From Bacillus sp. Cs-700 (lineage in GTDB: Bacteria; Bacillota; Bacilli; Bacillales; Guptibacillaceae), in the NCBI RefSeq assembly GCF_011082085.1, contig NZ_CP041063.1, positions 186,001 to 250,000 of the forward strand: DNA of 64,000 nucleotides. The letters run 5' to 3'. Numbering within the stretch: the first letter of the stretch is position 1; each line of letters starts with the position of its first letter. A model generated the notes under the pieces. The model made no database searches. It saw nothing but the letters and a program-made list of their open reading frames with translations, and was not told the origin of the DNA. Both the position numbers and the translations under genes were made by a program. Positions 41,661 to 51,056 of the stretch are shown here, piece by piece.

Positions 41661-42656
41661 ATGAGACTTGCAATTGACGCAATGGGTGGAGACAATGCAC
41701 CTGATGCCATAATAGATGGTGTTTATGAAGCGATTGAAGCGTTCAATGATTTGTCTGTTACGGTTGTGGGAGACGAAACAAAAATCAATCCACTGTTAAA
41801 AGGAAACAAAGATCGAATCACCGTCTTACATACAGAAGAATACATATCATCAGACGATCAGCCGGTAAAAGCTGTTCGAAGAAAGAAAAACGCTTCGATG
41901 GTTTTAGCTGTAAATGAAGTAAAGGAAGGGCGAGCAGATGCTGCTATATCAGCTGGTAATACTGGTGCGTTAATGGCGGCAGGATTGCTTTATGTCGGCC
42001 GCATTAAGGGGATTGATCGTCCGGGATTAGCGCCAACGCTCCCAACAATAGATGAAGCTGGTTTTGTTCTGCTCGATGTTGGAGCGAATATGGATGCGAA
42101 ACCAGAGCACCTTCTTCAATACGCTCATATGGGTTCGGTTTATGCTGAGAAGGTGCGTGGTGTTAATAACCCGCGCGTTGGTTTATTGAACATCGGTACA
42201 GAAGAAGGAAAAGGAAATGAGCTAAGCAAGCAGGCATATGCACTCCTAGCGAATAGTGGCTTGAACTTTGTGGGCAACGTGGAGTCAAGAGACATTCTTG
42301 GGAACGAAGCAGATGTTGTTGTGTGTGATGGCTTTTCCGGAAATTTGGTTTTAAAAACAATTGAAGGTACAGCTTTAACGATGTTCAAAATGTTGAAGGA
42401 AGAACTTACAAGCTCGTTTACAAGTAAAGTAGCAGCGGGTGTACTAAAACCGAAGCTTAAGAATTTATCTACAAAGCTTGATTATTCAGAGTATGGTGGT
42501 GCAGGATTATTTGGTCTAAATGCTCCTGTTATTAAAGCACATGGATCGTCAAACGGAAGAGCTGTATTCAGTGCGATTAAGCAAGCTAGAATGATGGTGA
42601 CAGGAAATGTAGTATCTGCAATACAATCATCTCTTGTCAAAGAGGAAGGAGAATAA
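41661..42656 (+). CDS. plsX: Phosphate acyltransferase PlsX
   Basis: Makes acyl-phosphate from acyl-ACP for glycerolipid synthesis. It shows [13 protein letters not shown] at the N-terminus, [14 protein letters not shown] and [14 protein letters not shown] choose ATG 41661 (331 residues, [10 protein letters not shown]). TTG 41655 would add two residues and is not excluded. It lies between fapR and fabD, the standard order. Confidence 0.96.
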   Translation: MRLAIDAMGGDNAPDAIIDGVYEAIEAFNDLSVTVVGDETKINPLLKGNKDRITVLHTEEYISSDDQPVKAVRRKKNASMVLAVNEVKEGRADAAISAGNTGALMAAGLLYVGRIKGIDRPGLAPTLPTIDEAGFVLLDVGANMDAKPEHLLQYAHMGSVYAEKVRGVNNPRVGLLNIGTEEGKGNELSKQAYALLANSGLNFVGNVESRDILGNEADVVVCDGFSGNLVLKTIEGTALTMFKMLKEELTSSFTSKVAAGVLKPKLKNLSTKLDYSEYGGAGLFGLNAPVIKAHGSSNGRAVFSAIKQARMMVTGNVVSAIQSSLVKEEGE

Positions 42657-42658
42657 TC

Positions 42659-43600
42659 ATGGGTAAAACCGCATTTCTATTTCCAGGTCAAGGTTCACAG
42701 GCTGTTGGAATGGGACAAGAATTTATGGAAGCTTATTCAGTAGCGAAAGATGTATTTACAGAGGCAGATCATCGTCTCAACTTTGAGCTAACGAAATTAA
42801 TTATGAATGGACCTATTGAGACGTTAACAAGAACTGAAAACGCTCAGCCTGCGCTTGTAACGACGAGTGTAGCAGTTCTTGAAGCACTTCGAGAAAAAGG
42901 GATTACAGCGGATTATACGGCAGGTCATAGTCTGGGCGAATATTCAGCTCTAGTTGCTTCAGGAGCGCTTTCGTTTTCAGATGCTGTTTTCGCTGTCCGA
43001 AATCGCGGTCTTTATATGGAAGAAGCCGTTCCTTCAGGTGAAGGAGCGATGGCAGCAATTATGGGTATGGAACGTGAAGAATTGCAAAAAGTGGTTGATG
43101 AAGTTACCGCTTCGACTGCAACAGTTCAGCTTGCAAACTTGAACAGTCCTGGGCAAATTGTCATTTCTGGTGCAAAAGCAGGCGTTGAAAAAGCCTCTGA
43201 AGTTGCAAAAGAAAATGGCGCAAGACGTGTCATTCCGCTTCAAGTCAGTGGACCGTTTCATTCAAGCCTGATGAAGCCTGCTGCAGATCAACTATCAGCG
43301 ATTCTAGAAGCGATTGAGATTAAAGATGCTTCGATACCAGTTGTTGCAAATGTCACAGCTGAACCATCCACTTCAGCAGAAGAAATTCAAAAACACTTAT
43401 TGGAACAAATCTATTCCCCTGTACTTTGGGAAGATACAGTTAGAAAGCTAATGGATCTTGGCGTTGATACATTTATCGAGATTGGTCCTGGTAATGTTCT
43501 TTCTGGCCTTGTGAAAAAAGTTAACCGTCGTGCATCCGTTCATGCCGTCGGGACGCCAGAGCAGCTCGATCAACTTATTGAAAAGTTAGGGGAGGAATAA
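42659..43600 (+). CDS. fabD: Malonyl-CoA:ACP transacylase FabD
   Basis: Transfers malonyl from CoA to acyl carrier protein. The 313-residue protein has FLFPGQGSQAVGMG, nucleophile motif GHSLGEYSAL with Ser91, and the active-site His near 200 in SGPFHSSLM. GGAAGGAGAATAATC precedes the ATG. It consumes malonyl-CoA, the ligand of FapR encoded two genes upstream. Confidence 0.97.
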   Translation: MGKTAFLFPGQGSQAVGMGQEFMEAYSVAKDVFTEADHRLNFELTKLIMNGPIETLTRTENAQPALVTTSVAVLEALREKGITADYTAGHSLGEYSALVASGALSFSDAVFAVRNRGLYMEEAVPSGEGAMAAIMGMEREELQKVVDEVTASTATVQLANLNSPGQIVISGAKAGVEKASEVAKENGARRVIPLQVSGPFHSSLMKPAADQLSAILEAIEIKDASIPVVANVTAEPSTSAEEIQKHLLEQIYSPVLWEDTVRKLMDLGVDTFIEIGPGNVLSGLVKKVNRRASVHAVGTPEQLDQLIEKLGEE

Positions 43601-43603
43601 AGT

Positions 43604-44344
43604 ATGGCTGAAAATAAAACGGCTCTAGTAACAGGTGCTTCTCGTGGAATTGGACGTGCAATTGCTTTAGAACTTGCGAAAGAAGGCATGAATGTTGCAG
43701 TCAACTACGCAGGAAGTGAAGCGAAAGCAAACAGCGTGGTAGATGAGATTAAGGCAGCTGGCGGCAATGCGATTGCCATTAAAGCGAATGTTGCAAGTAT
43801 GGACGAAGTTCAGGGCATGATTAAGGAAGTTGTCTCAACATTCGGTAGCCTTGAAGTGCTTGTGAATAATGCTGGCATTACACGTGATAATCTGATTATG
43901 CGAATGAAAGAAGAAGAGTGGGATGCTGTTATCGACACGAACTTAAAAGGTGTCTTTAACTGCACGAAATCCGTTACTCGTCAAATGATGAAACAGCGCT
44001 ATGGCCGTATTGTAAACGTAGCTTCTGTTGTTGGTGTAGCTGGGAATGCTGGACAAGCGAACTATGTAGCAGCGAAAGCAGGCGTAATCGGGTTAACGAA
44101 AACAACTGCTAAAGAACTTGCAAGCCGTAATATTACCGTTAATGCTCTTGCACCTGGTTTCATTGAAACAGATATGACGGACGAGCTATCCGATGAGGTG
44201 AAAAGCGGAATGAAAGGACAAATTCCACTTGGTCGACTTGGTGCAGCTCTTGATATTGCCAAAGCAACGAAGTTCCTCGTTTCAGATGATGCCAATTACA
44301 TTACTGGACAAACGCTTCACATTGACGGCGGCATGATCATGTAA
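43604..44344 (+). CDS. fabG: 3-oxoacyl-ACP reductase FabG
   Basis: NADPH-dependent short-chain dehydrogenase for the first reduction in fatty-acid elongation. The 246 residues include the cofactor motif [12 protein letters not shown] at 10-21, NNAG, and the catalytic Ser and Tyr-x-x-x-Lys (YVAAK near 154). It starts three bases after fabD, with a GGGGAGGAATAAAGT binding site. Confidence 0.97.
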   Translation: MAENKTALVTGASRGIGRAIALELAKEGMNVAVNYAGSEAKANSVVDEIKAAGGNAIAIKANVASMDEVQGMIKEVVSTFGSLEVLVNNAGITRDNLIMRMKEEEWDAVIDTNLKGVFNCTKSVTRQMMKQRYGRIVNVASVVGVAGNAGQANYVAAKAGVIGLTKTTAKELASRNITVNALAPGFIETDMTDELSDEVKSGMKGQIPLGRLGAALDIAKATKFLVSDDANYITGQTLHIDGGMIM

Positions 44345-44360
44345 CTTTTTTATCAACGTC

Positions 44361-44389
44361 TAGTTTTTTTGTTTTATATATCCTATAAT
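44361..44389 (+). promoter_or_regulatory. Possible internal promoter ahead of acpP
   Basis: A consensus TATAAT at 44384-44389 in an AT-rich gap, but with only a poor TAGTTT 17 bases upstream (44361-44366). It could give acyl carrier protein extra transcription. Confidence 0.35.
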
Positions 44390-44411
44390 AGCTTGAGGGG
44401 AGGTGAGTCTA

Positions 44412-44645
44412 ATGGCAGATACACTAGAGCGTGTAACAAAGATTATTGTTGATCGTCTTGGAGTTGAAGAATCTGAGATTAAACCAGAAGCTTCTTTCAA
44501 AGACGACCTTGGTGCCGATTCCCTTGATGTAGTGGAATTAGTCATGGAACTTGAAGATGAGTTTGATCTTGAAATTTCTGATGAAGATGCTGAGAAAATT
44601 GTAACAGTTGGCGATGTAATTGATTACATAAACAGCCATCAATAA
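44412..44645 (+). CDS. acpP: Acyl carrier protein
   Basis: A 77-residue acidic carrier of growing acyl chains. The phosphopantetheine attachment site is Ser37 in [11 protein letters not shown]. The start at ATG 44412 gives [12 protein letters not shown], as in B. subtilis. GGGGAGGTGA is a strong binding site; the GTG at 44403 lies within it. The gene comes last in the fap operon. Confidence 0.97.
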   Translation: MADTLERVTKIIVDRLGVEESEIKPEASFKDDLGADSLDVVELVMELEDEFDLEISDEDAEKIVTVGDVIDYINSHQ

Positions 44646-44646
44646 T

Positions 44647-44699
44647 CTTCAGGTTAACCTGAAGTGATGGAATAAGCCCCGCTTGACGGGGTTTTATTC
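44647..44699 (+). terminator. Hairpin plus terminator after acpP
   Basis: A perfect 18-base palindrome CTTCAGGTTAACCTGAAG (44647-44664) is followed by the stem AATAAGCCCCG / CGGGGTTTTATT with a T-rich 3' arm (44671-44699). The second is the likely terminator of the fapR operon. Confidence 0.85.
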
Positions 44700-44754
44700 C
44701 TGTTAATAAAGCTCCAGAGTAAAAAGATGATAGTGATCAGTCGTGGAGGTATCT

Positions 44755-45546
44755 ATGTCCAAATCAAAACATTCACCAAAAACGAGAGCCAGACGTTTCA
44801 AACCTAAGCATTCACGACAACTCGTGGTTGGAGAGGCAATCAAATCGCAATTCACTGCTTTTCAAAAGGAAATTGGTGTATCGTTCGAAAATGAACAACT
44901 TCTTTTTCAAGCTTTTACCCATTCATCCTATGTGAATGAGCATCGACTGCATCCGCAGATGGACAATGAACGTCTTGAATTTCTAGGAGATGCCGTACTT
45001 GAGCTTACGATATCAAGATACTTATATGAAAAGTACCCAAATATGAGTGAAGGCCAGCTAACAAAGCTAAGAGCAGCAATTGTTTGTGAGCCATCACTTG
45101 TTCAATTCGCAAATGACATGAATTTTGGACATCTCGTACTTCTTGGTAAGGGAGAAGAGATGACGGGTGGAAGAATGCGCCCGGCACTTCTTGCGGATGT
45201 ATTTGAGTCGTTCGTTTGTGCTTTGTATCTTGATCAAGGTCTTGAAGTCGTCTTTGAATTTCTTGAGAAGTTTGTTTATCCGAAAATTAACGCCGGTGCT
45301 TTTTCTCATGTGATGGATTATAAAAGTCAGCTTCAGGAAGTCATTCAGCGTGAAAGTCTTGGAGTTATTGATTACGTCATTACCGATGAAAAAGGACCCG
45401 CACATAACCGAGAGTTCTCATCGAAAGTTATGTTGAATGGAAATGACCTTGGCGTTGGAGTAGGACGTTCGAAGAAAGAAGCCGAACAAATGGCTGCACA
45501 AAAAGCACTTATAAATTTAAAAGAACGTAATGAAAAAGAATCCTGA
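44755..45546 (+). CDS. rnc: Ribonuclease III
   Basis: Cleaves double-stranded RNA in rRNA maturation. The 263-residue protein has the RNase III signature [14 protein letters not shown] with acidic catalytic residues, [19 protein letters not shown], and a C-terminal dsRNA-binding domain ending [16 protein letters not shown]. The N-terminus has a basic extension ([13 protein letters not shown]) making it slightly longer than the 249-residue B. subtilis enzyme. ATG 44755 follows GTGGAGGTATCT. Confidence 0.96.
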   Translation: MSKSKHSPKTRARRFKPKHSRQLVVGEAIKSQFTAFQKEIGVSFENEQLLFQAFTHSSYVNEHRLHPQMDNERLEFLGDAVLELTISRYLYEKYPNMSEGQLTKLRAAIVCEPSLVQFANDMNFGHLVLLGKGEEMTGGRMRPALLADVFESFVCALYLDQGLEVVFEFLEKFVYPKINAGAFSHVMDYKSQLQEVIQRESLGVIDYVITDEKGPAHNREFSSKVMLNGNDLGVGVGRSKKEAEQMAAQKALINLKERNEKES

Positions 45547-45566
45547 GCTCAGGATTCTTTTTCATT
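45529..45566. terminator. Bidirectional terminator after rnc
   Basis: A perfect 38-base palindrome built on AATGAAAAAGAATCCTGAG and its complement. It includes the end of rnc and serves the convergent minus-strand gene as well. Confidence 0.92.
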
Positions 45567-45584
45567 AGGAGCTTATTCGACTGT

Positions 45585-45809
45585 TTAAGAAGCGCGCAAT
45601 TTTCCTAGTTCAGCTAAGATCGCTTGCATTTCTGCAACGCTGAGCGATTCCTTCTTATTCAGCATGACATAAATTTCATAAATGTCATCATAAGAAGATA
45701 AATCGAATGATTCTGGTTTAATCATGCCTGAATTGATCACTTGCATTTTTTCTTTAATGCTCTCGACCATATACGCCAGGTTTTCTTCTGATTTATTCGT
45801 AAGATCCAT
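45585..45809 (-). CDS. DUF1128 / UPF0435 family protein (YfkK-like)
   Basis: A 74-residue, probably helical protein of unknown function. KSEENLAYMVESIKEKMQVIN, SSYDDIYEIYVMLNKKE and the C-terminal SVAEMQAILAELGKLR resemble the DUF1128/YfkK family by recall. ATG 45809 is five bases after AGGTGG; GTG 45818 is inside the binding site. In B. subtilis yfkK is elsewhere, so its position between rnc and smc on the opposite strand is a local rearrangement. Confidence 0.75.
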   Translation of the reverse strand: MDLTNKSEENLAYMVESIKEKMQVINSGMIKPESFDLSSYDDIYEIYVMLNKKESLSVAEMQAILAELGKLRAS

Positions 45810-45869
45810 TAGTTCCACCTGCCTTATTTAATATTCAATGACGACAGATCGCCATGTTATGTACCAATC

Positions 45870-45910
45870 CCTCATGAGTCCAACTCATGTTGTTGGACTG
45901 ATGAGGTTTT
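45870..45910 (+). terminator. Orphan terminator-like hairpin upstream of smc
   Basis: CCTCAT-G-AGTCCAAC pairs with GTTGGACT-G-ATGAGG, a long stem with one symmetric G/G mismatch, followed by TTTT. No plus-strand gene lies just upstream except rnc, which already has its own terminator. Confidence 0.55.
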
Positions 45911-46035
45911 CCTTATTGTAACATGTCTTAGCTCAGTATCGTAGAGGTCATTGTTTTATGATAAAATAAGACAGTTAGTGAATTGAAACGTACTTAATTT
46001 GCATACATAGATGAAACAGATGAGGGGGAAAGATG

Positions 46036-49000
46036 ATGTTCCTCAAACGATTAGATGTAGTCGGCTTTAAATCATTTGCCGATCGTATTTCAGTTGAGTT
46101 TGTCCCAGGAGTAACATCAGTTGTCGGCCCGAACGGCAGCGGTAAAAGTAATATTAATGACGCCATCAGATGGGTGCTTGGTGAGCAATCCGCTAGGTCA
46201 CTGAGAGGCGCTAAAATGGAAGATATCATTTTCGCAGGAAGTGATACAAGAAAAGCAGTGAATTTAGCGGAGGTTACGTTAACGCTTGATAATACGAATC
46301 AATATCTTCCAATCGACTATAACGAAGTCAGCGTAACGAGACGCGTTTATCGCTCAGGAGATAGTGAATATCTTTTAAATAACCAGACGTGTCGACTTAA
46401 AGATATTATTGAATTGTTTATGGACTCAGGTCTTGGAAAAGAATCCTTTTCAATTATTGGACAAGGTAGAATTGAAGAGATACTGAGTAGTAAATCCGAA
46501 GAACGCCGTAAAATTTTTGAAGAGGCGGCGGGCGTTTTGAAATACAAGACGCGAAAGACGAAAGCAGAAACACGATTAAAGGAAACGGAAGATAACCTTC
46601 ACCGTGTTGAGGATATTTTATATGAATTAGAGGATCAAGTAGAACCACTTCGGATGCAGGCATCGATTGCTAAGGATTATTTGCAGAAACGTGAAGATCT
46701 TGAAAAGATCGAAGCAGCACTTACCGTTCATGAAATTGAAGAATATCACCAGGCTTGGAAGCTAAAGAAAGAAGAGCTTGATTCTTTAAAAGCGAAGGAA
46801 CTTACGTTAAATGACTCAATCATTGTAAAAAAAGAGGCGTTGGCAAGTGCAAGAGAGAAGCTTGACAAATGTGAGAATAATCTCGAATCCTATCAACAGC
46901 AGCTTCTTGATACGAGTGAAGAGCTAGAGAAACTTGAAGGAAAGAAAGAAGTTCTAAAAGAACGGAAGAAAAATGCGCACCAAAACCGGTCGAACCTAGA
47001 AGAGCGGATGACGTTTTTACAAGAGAAAAAGCGGTACTATGAAAAGGAAATTGAGCATCACCGCAGTCGATTTGATCAGCAGAAAAAAGAATTAGGTCAA
47101 TTAAAGTCTAGTTTGAAGAAAGAAACAGAACTTCTATCTGATATCGAACAAGACATTGAGCAAGAGCTTGATCGCATGAAGTCTGATTACTTTGAACTGC
47201 TTAATGAGCAGGCGTCCATACGAAACGAAAATCGTTATCTTCAAGACCAGCTTTCGATACTTAGTCAGCGTAAAGATCGGCTGGATGGAGATAATCATAA
47301 ATATATTGAAGAGCGAAGCGCTGTTGACGAAAAGAAAGCAGAACGCTCAGCCAAGTTAGCTCAGTCAAAACAAGAACTTGAAGCTCACGTCTCGCGCTTC
47401 TACAAAAGCAAACATGATGTAGAAGAGAAAAAGAAAGCACTTGGTGAGAAAGAATCAAAGCTCTATCAAGCGTATCAATATATTCAACAATACAAATCAA
47501 AGAAAGAAATGTTAGAAGAAATGCAGGACGATTATGCCGGTTTCTTTCAGGGCGTAAAAGAAGTGCTTAAAGCCCGTGAAGACCTTTCAGGTATTGAAGG
47601 AGCGGTAGCTGAACTTATTACCGTACCTAAAGAAGTGGAAACAGCACTTGAAACAGCCCTTGGAGGAGCGATGCAAAACGTCGTTGTTCAAGATGAGGCT
47701 TCGGGCAGACAGGCAATCACTTATTTGAAAAAGAACCGCTTCGGTCGAGCAACTTTTCTTCCATTGTCAGTCGTGAAGTCACGAAAGATATCAAGCTATG
47801 ATTTAGAACGCGTCAAACAAAACGAGGCATTCGTAGGCGTTGCTTCTGACCTCATCACGTTTGATTCAAAGTATCAAACGATAATGGAGAATTTATTAGG
47901 CTCTGTTCTTGTTGCCAAAGAACTAAAAGGTGCGAATGAACTTGCAAAAATCATGCAGTACCGAACACGGATCGTTACGCTAGAGGGAGACGTTGTGAAT
48001 CCTGGCGGCTCCATGAGTGGAGGAAGTGTGAAGCAGAAATCCTCATCACTATTAAGCCGTCAACGTGATCTTGAAATTCTGATCAAAAAACTTGAGGACA
48101 TGCAGGAAAAGACGACGGGTGTCGAGCAAGAGATCAAGAAGGATAAAGTCGCTTTAGCTGATCTAGAAGAAAAGCTAGATGAGATGCGCGAACGTGGTGA
48201 AAATCTAAGACTTGAAGAACAGTCTCTCTTAGGAGACTTACGAGCGATTGAGGGAGATGAACGTAATTCGAATGAACGTCTTCAGTTATACGATCGTGAG
48301 AAAAAAGCGATTGAAGAAGAGATTGAAACGCATCATAAGCGCCATATCTATCTTACAGAAAGACTCGAAACGATTACGAAACAAGCAGCCACACTTGAAA
48401 GTAAAATTGATAACTTAACTGCGAAGAAACAAACTCAGCAAACGTCTCGTGAATCAATTCAAACCGAGATTACTGAACTCAAAGTAAAAGTAGCTGAGCA
48501 CCAGCAATCATTCCAAAATCAAAAGGAAACGCTTGATCGTTTAACAACAGAACAGAATGAGACGAATACACAGTTGGTTGAAACGACAGAAGAATTCACC
48601 CTATTATCTGAAGCGATGTCTTCAAATTCTAACGGAGAAGAGAAACTGGACCAAAACATTGTCTCATTCCGCTCTGAGAAAGATAAATTGCTTGAGACGC
48701 TTCAAAATGAGAGAGAAGCAAAGCTTTCACTGCAACAAGAGATTGAAACAATTAGTACAAAGCTGGATTCTCTTGTCGCAGAGGACAAGCAGCTCTCAGG
48801 ATTAATGCAGGCTGTTGAAGTTAGCATTAATCGTTTGGACGTTGAACTCGAGAACAGATTGGCGATTTTAAGTGAGGAATACGAGTTAACCTATGAGGCA
48901 GCGAAGGAAAAGCATATTCTTTCCCTTGATCCTGAAGATGCAAGGCGAAAGCTAAAGCTCATTAAATTAGAGATTGATGAGCTAGGAACCGTGAACCTTG

Positions 49001-49599
49001 GCGCAATTGATGAATACGATCGCGTCAATGAGCGCTACACGTTCCTTAGTGAACAGCAAGCCGATCTTCTTAAGGCAAAAGAAACGCTTTATGCGGTCAT
49101 TGAAGAAATGGATCAGGAAATGAAGAAACGGTTTGAAGAGACGTTTACGAAAATACGTGCGCAGTTCCAAATCGTCTTTAAAGAATTATTTGGTGGAGGA
49201 AAGGCAGACCTTGTTCTTACCGATCCAGATAATCTTCTATCTACAGGCGTGGATATTCTAGCCCAGCCACCGGGGAAAAAATTGCAGCATCTTGCTCTTC
49301 TTTCGGGAGGAGAGAGGGCATTTACTGCCATTGCACTTCTATTTTCAATTTTAAAAGTTCGTCCAGTCCCATTCTGTGTACTTGATGAGGTGGAAGCCGC
49401 TCTAGATGATGCGAATGTGGGGCGTTTTGCTAAGTATCTGAAGCAATTTAGTGAAAAAACCCAGTTTATTGTTATTACCCATAGAAAGGGTACAATGGAA
49501 GAGTCGGATGTGCTTTACGGGGTAACGATGCAGGAGTCAGGTGTGTCTCGACTCGTTTCTGTAAGACTTGAAGAATCGAAGCAATTAATATCGCAATAA
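46036..49599 (+). CDS. smc: Chromosome segregation protein SMC
   Basis: The condensin ATPase that loops and segregates DNA with ScpA/ScpB. The 1187 residues show Walker A GPNGSGKSNIND near 32-43, long coiled-coil arms (about 165-500 and 670-1010), and a hinge around 510-660 with GGSMSGGSVKQK at its end. The C-terminal half ATPase carries signature LLSGGERAFTAIAL and Walker B CVLDEVEAALDD. The ribosome binding site GGGGG is seven bases before ATG 46036; the preceding ATG 46033 is too close. The gene is followed by ftsY 18 bases on. Confidence 0.97.
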   Translation: MFLKRLDVVGFKSFADRISVEFVPGVTSVVGPNGSGKSNINDAIRWVLGEQSARSLRGAKMEDIIFAGSDTRKAVNLAEVTLTLDNTNQYLPIDYNEVSVTRRVYRSGDSEYLLNNQTCRLKDIIELFMDSGLGKESFSIIGQGRIEEILSSKSEERRKIFEEAAGVLKYKTRKTKAETRLKETEDNLHRVEDILYELEDQVEPLRMQASIAKDYLQKREDLEKIEAALTVHEIEEYHQAWKLKKEELDSLKAKELTLNDSIIVKKEALASAREKLDKCENNLESYQQQLLDTSEELEKLEGKKEVLKERKKNAHQNRSNLEERMTFLQEKKRYYEKEIEHHRSRFDQQKKELGQLKSSLKKETELLSDIEQDIEQELDRMKSDYFELLNEQASIRNENRYLQDQLSILSQRKDRLDGDNHKYIEERSAVDEKKAERSAKLAQSKQELEAHVSRFYKSKHDVEEKKKALGEKESKLYQAYQYIQQYKSKKEMLEEMQDDYAGFFQGVKEVLKAREDLSGIEGAVAELITVPKEVETALETALGGAMQNVVVQDEASGRQAITYLKKNRFGRATFLPLSVVKSRKISSYDLERVKQNEAFVGVASDLITFDSKYQTIMENLLGSVLVAKELKGANELAKIMQYRTRIVTLEGDVVNPGGSMSGGSVKQKSSSLLSRQRDLEILIKKLEDMQEKTTGVEQEIKKDKVALADLEEKLDEMRERGENLRLEEQSLLGDLRAIEGDERNSNERLQLYDREKKAIEEEIETHHKRHIYLTERLETITKQAATLESKIDNLTAKKQTQQTSRESIQTEITELKVKVAEHQQSFQNQKETLDRLTTEQNETNTQLVETTEEFTLLSEAMSSNSNGEEKLDQNIVSFRSEKDKLLETLQNEREAKLSLQQEIETISTKLDSLVAEDKQLSGLMQAVEVSINRLDVELENRLAILSEEYELTYEAAKEKHILSLDPEDARRKLKLIKLEIDELGTVNLGAIDEYDRVNERYTFLSEQQADLLKAKETLYAVIEEMDQEMKKRFEETFTKIRAQFQIVFKELFGGGKADLVLTDPDNLLSTGVDILAQPPGKKLQHLALLSGGERAFTAIALLFSILKVRPVPFCVLDEVEAALDDANVGRFAKYLKQFSEKTQFIVITHRKGTMEESDVLYGVTMQESGVSRLVSVRLEESKQLISQ

Positions 49600-49617
49600 T
49601 AAGTAGGGGGATGCAAA

Positions 49618-50613
49618 GTGAGTTTCTTTAAAAAGTTAAAAGATAAGTTCACAACACAAACAGATGATGTAACAGGGAAATTCAAAGACGGACTCGAGAA
49701 AACAAGAACATCTTTCTCAACAAAAATGAACAATCTTGTTAAAAACTATCGGAAAGTAGACGAGGAGTTCTTCGAAGAATTAGAGGAGCTTCTCATTAGT
49801 GCTGACGTTGGTGTAGCAACGGTAATGGACCTCATTGACGTTTTAAAGGATGAAGCAAGAACGCGCAATATTAAAGATACAAAAGAACTTCAGAGTGTCA
49901 TTTCAGAAAAATTAGCGGAGCTTCTCCATAAATCTGACGAAGATGGTTCGCTTAATATCCAAGAAGAGGGACTAACGGTCTTCTTATTCGTTGGGGTTAA
50001 TGGGGTTGGTAAGACAACGACAATCGGTAAGCTTGCGCATAAGTTTAAGCAAGAAGGCAAGAAAGTTGTTCTCGCAGCAGGAGATACATTCCGAGCAGGT
50101 GCTATTGAACAGCTGGATGTATGGGGCGAAAGAGCTGGCGTAGATGTAATCAAGCATCAAGCTGGCTCAGATCCAGCGGCAGTTGTTTTTGACGCAGTAC
50201 AATCTGCTAAATCACGTAACGCAGATATATTGCTTTGTGATACAGCTGGGCGTCTTCAGAACAAAGTAAACCTTATGAACGAGCTAGAAAAAGTAAAGCG
50301 CGTTATTCAACGTGAAGTACCATCTGGTCCACATGAGGTGATTCTTGTTCTTGATGCAACAACAGGTCAAAATGCGATGAGTCAGGCAAAGCAATTTGGG
50401 CAATCAACGGACGTGTCTGGCATTGCGCTAACAAAGCTCGATGGAACAGCTAAAGGTGGCATTGTGCTGGCCATTCGACATGAGCTTGATATTCCTGTTA
50501 AACTCGTAGGGCTTGGTGAGAAGATGGATGATTTACAGGAATTTGATCCGGACACATTTGTGTATGGATTATTCTCTTCGATCATTGAAGAAGAGGAAGA
50601 AAACGAAGAATAA
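49618..50613 (+). CDS. ftsY: Signal recognition particle receptor FtsY
   Basis: The membrane-associated GTPase that docks SRP-ribosome complexes. The 331-residue protein has a short charged N-terminal A region and then the NG domain: GVNGVGKTTT near 128-137, DTFRAGAIEQL, DTAGR and TKLDGTAKGG. It starts at GTG 49618 after AGGGGGATGCAAA. It is probably co-transcribed with smc. Confidence 0.97.
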   Translation: MSFFKKLKDKFTTQTDDVTGKFKDGLEKTRTSFSTKMNNLVKNYRKVDEEFFEELEELLISADVGVATVMDLIDVLKDEARTRNIKDTKELQSVISEKLAELLHKSDEDGSLNIQEEGLTVFLFVGVNGVGKTTTIGKLAHKFKQEGKKVVLAAGDTFRAGAIEQLDVWGERAGVDVIKHQAGSDPAAVVFDAVQSAKSRNADILLCDTAGRLQNKVNLMNELEKVKRVIQREVPSGPHEVILVLDATTGQNAMSQAKQFGQSTDVSGIALTKLDGTAKGGIVLAIRHELDIPVKLVGLGEKMDDLQEFDPDTFVYGLFSSIIEEEEENEE

Positions 50614-50643
50614 AATCTTCGTAAATTGTGTTAAGAAAAAATC

Positions 50644-50672
50644 TTGACAAATAAAATGACGCATAGTAATAT
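50644..50672 (+). promoter_or_regulatory. sigma-A promoter of ylxM-ffh
   Basis: Consensus TTGACA (50644-50649), 17 bases, TAATAT (50667-50672). A small hairpin AAGGT-GATT-ACCTT (50683-50696) lies in the leader. Confidence 0.75.
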
Positions 50673-50714
50673 AATTAACGTAAAGGTGATTACCTTAACA
50701 AGGGGCTGTTAACA

Positions 50715-51044
50715 ATGCTAGAGAAAACGATGAGAATCAACTCGTTATTCGACTTTTATCAGTCGCTTTTAACACCGAAACAGCGTAATTATATGGCATT
50801 GTATTACCTTGATGATTATTCATTAGGTGAAATCGCAGAAGAATTTCAAGTTAGCCGTCAGGCTGTCTATGATAACATTAAGCGAACAGAACAAATGATA
50901 GAAGAATATGAAGCAAAACTGTTGCTATTCGAGCGATACATCAAAAGACAGGAGCTGTTAGAAAAGCTCAAGGAAGCGATCATGAGTGAGAATGAAAACT
51001 CGAAGGCGCTGTCGTTGATAACATCTCTTGAAAAACTGGATTAG
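50715..51044 (+). CDS. ylxM: YlxM, SRP-associated helix-turn-helix protein
   Basis: A 109-residue protein with a sigma-factor-like [36 protein letters not shown] spans about 29-61. YlxM homologues bind SRP components and are proposed to modulate Ffh GTPase activity in Firmicutes. It is 12 bases upstream of ffh, supporting that link. The ATG follows AAGGGGCTGTTAACA. Confidence 0.92.
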   Translation: MLEKTMRINSLFDFYQSLLTPKQRNYMALYYLDDYSLGEIAEEFQVSRQAVYDNIKRTEQMIEEYEAKLLLFERYIKRQELLEKLKEAIMSENENSKALSLITSLEKLD

Positions 51045-51056
51045 GAGGCGGCGAAC

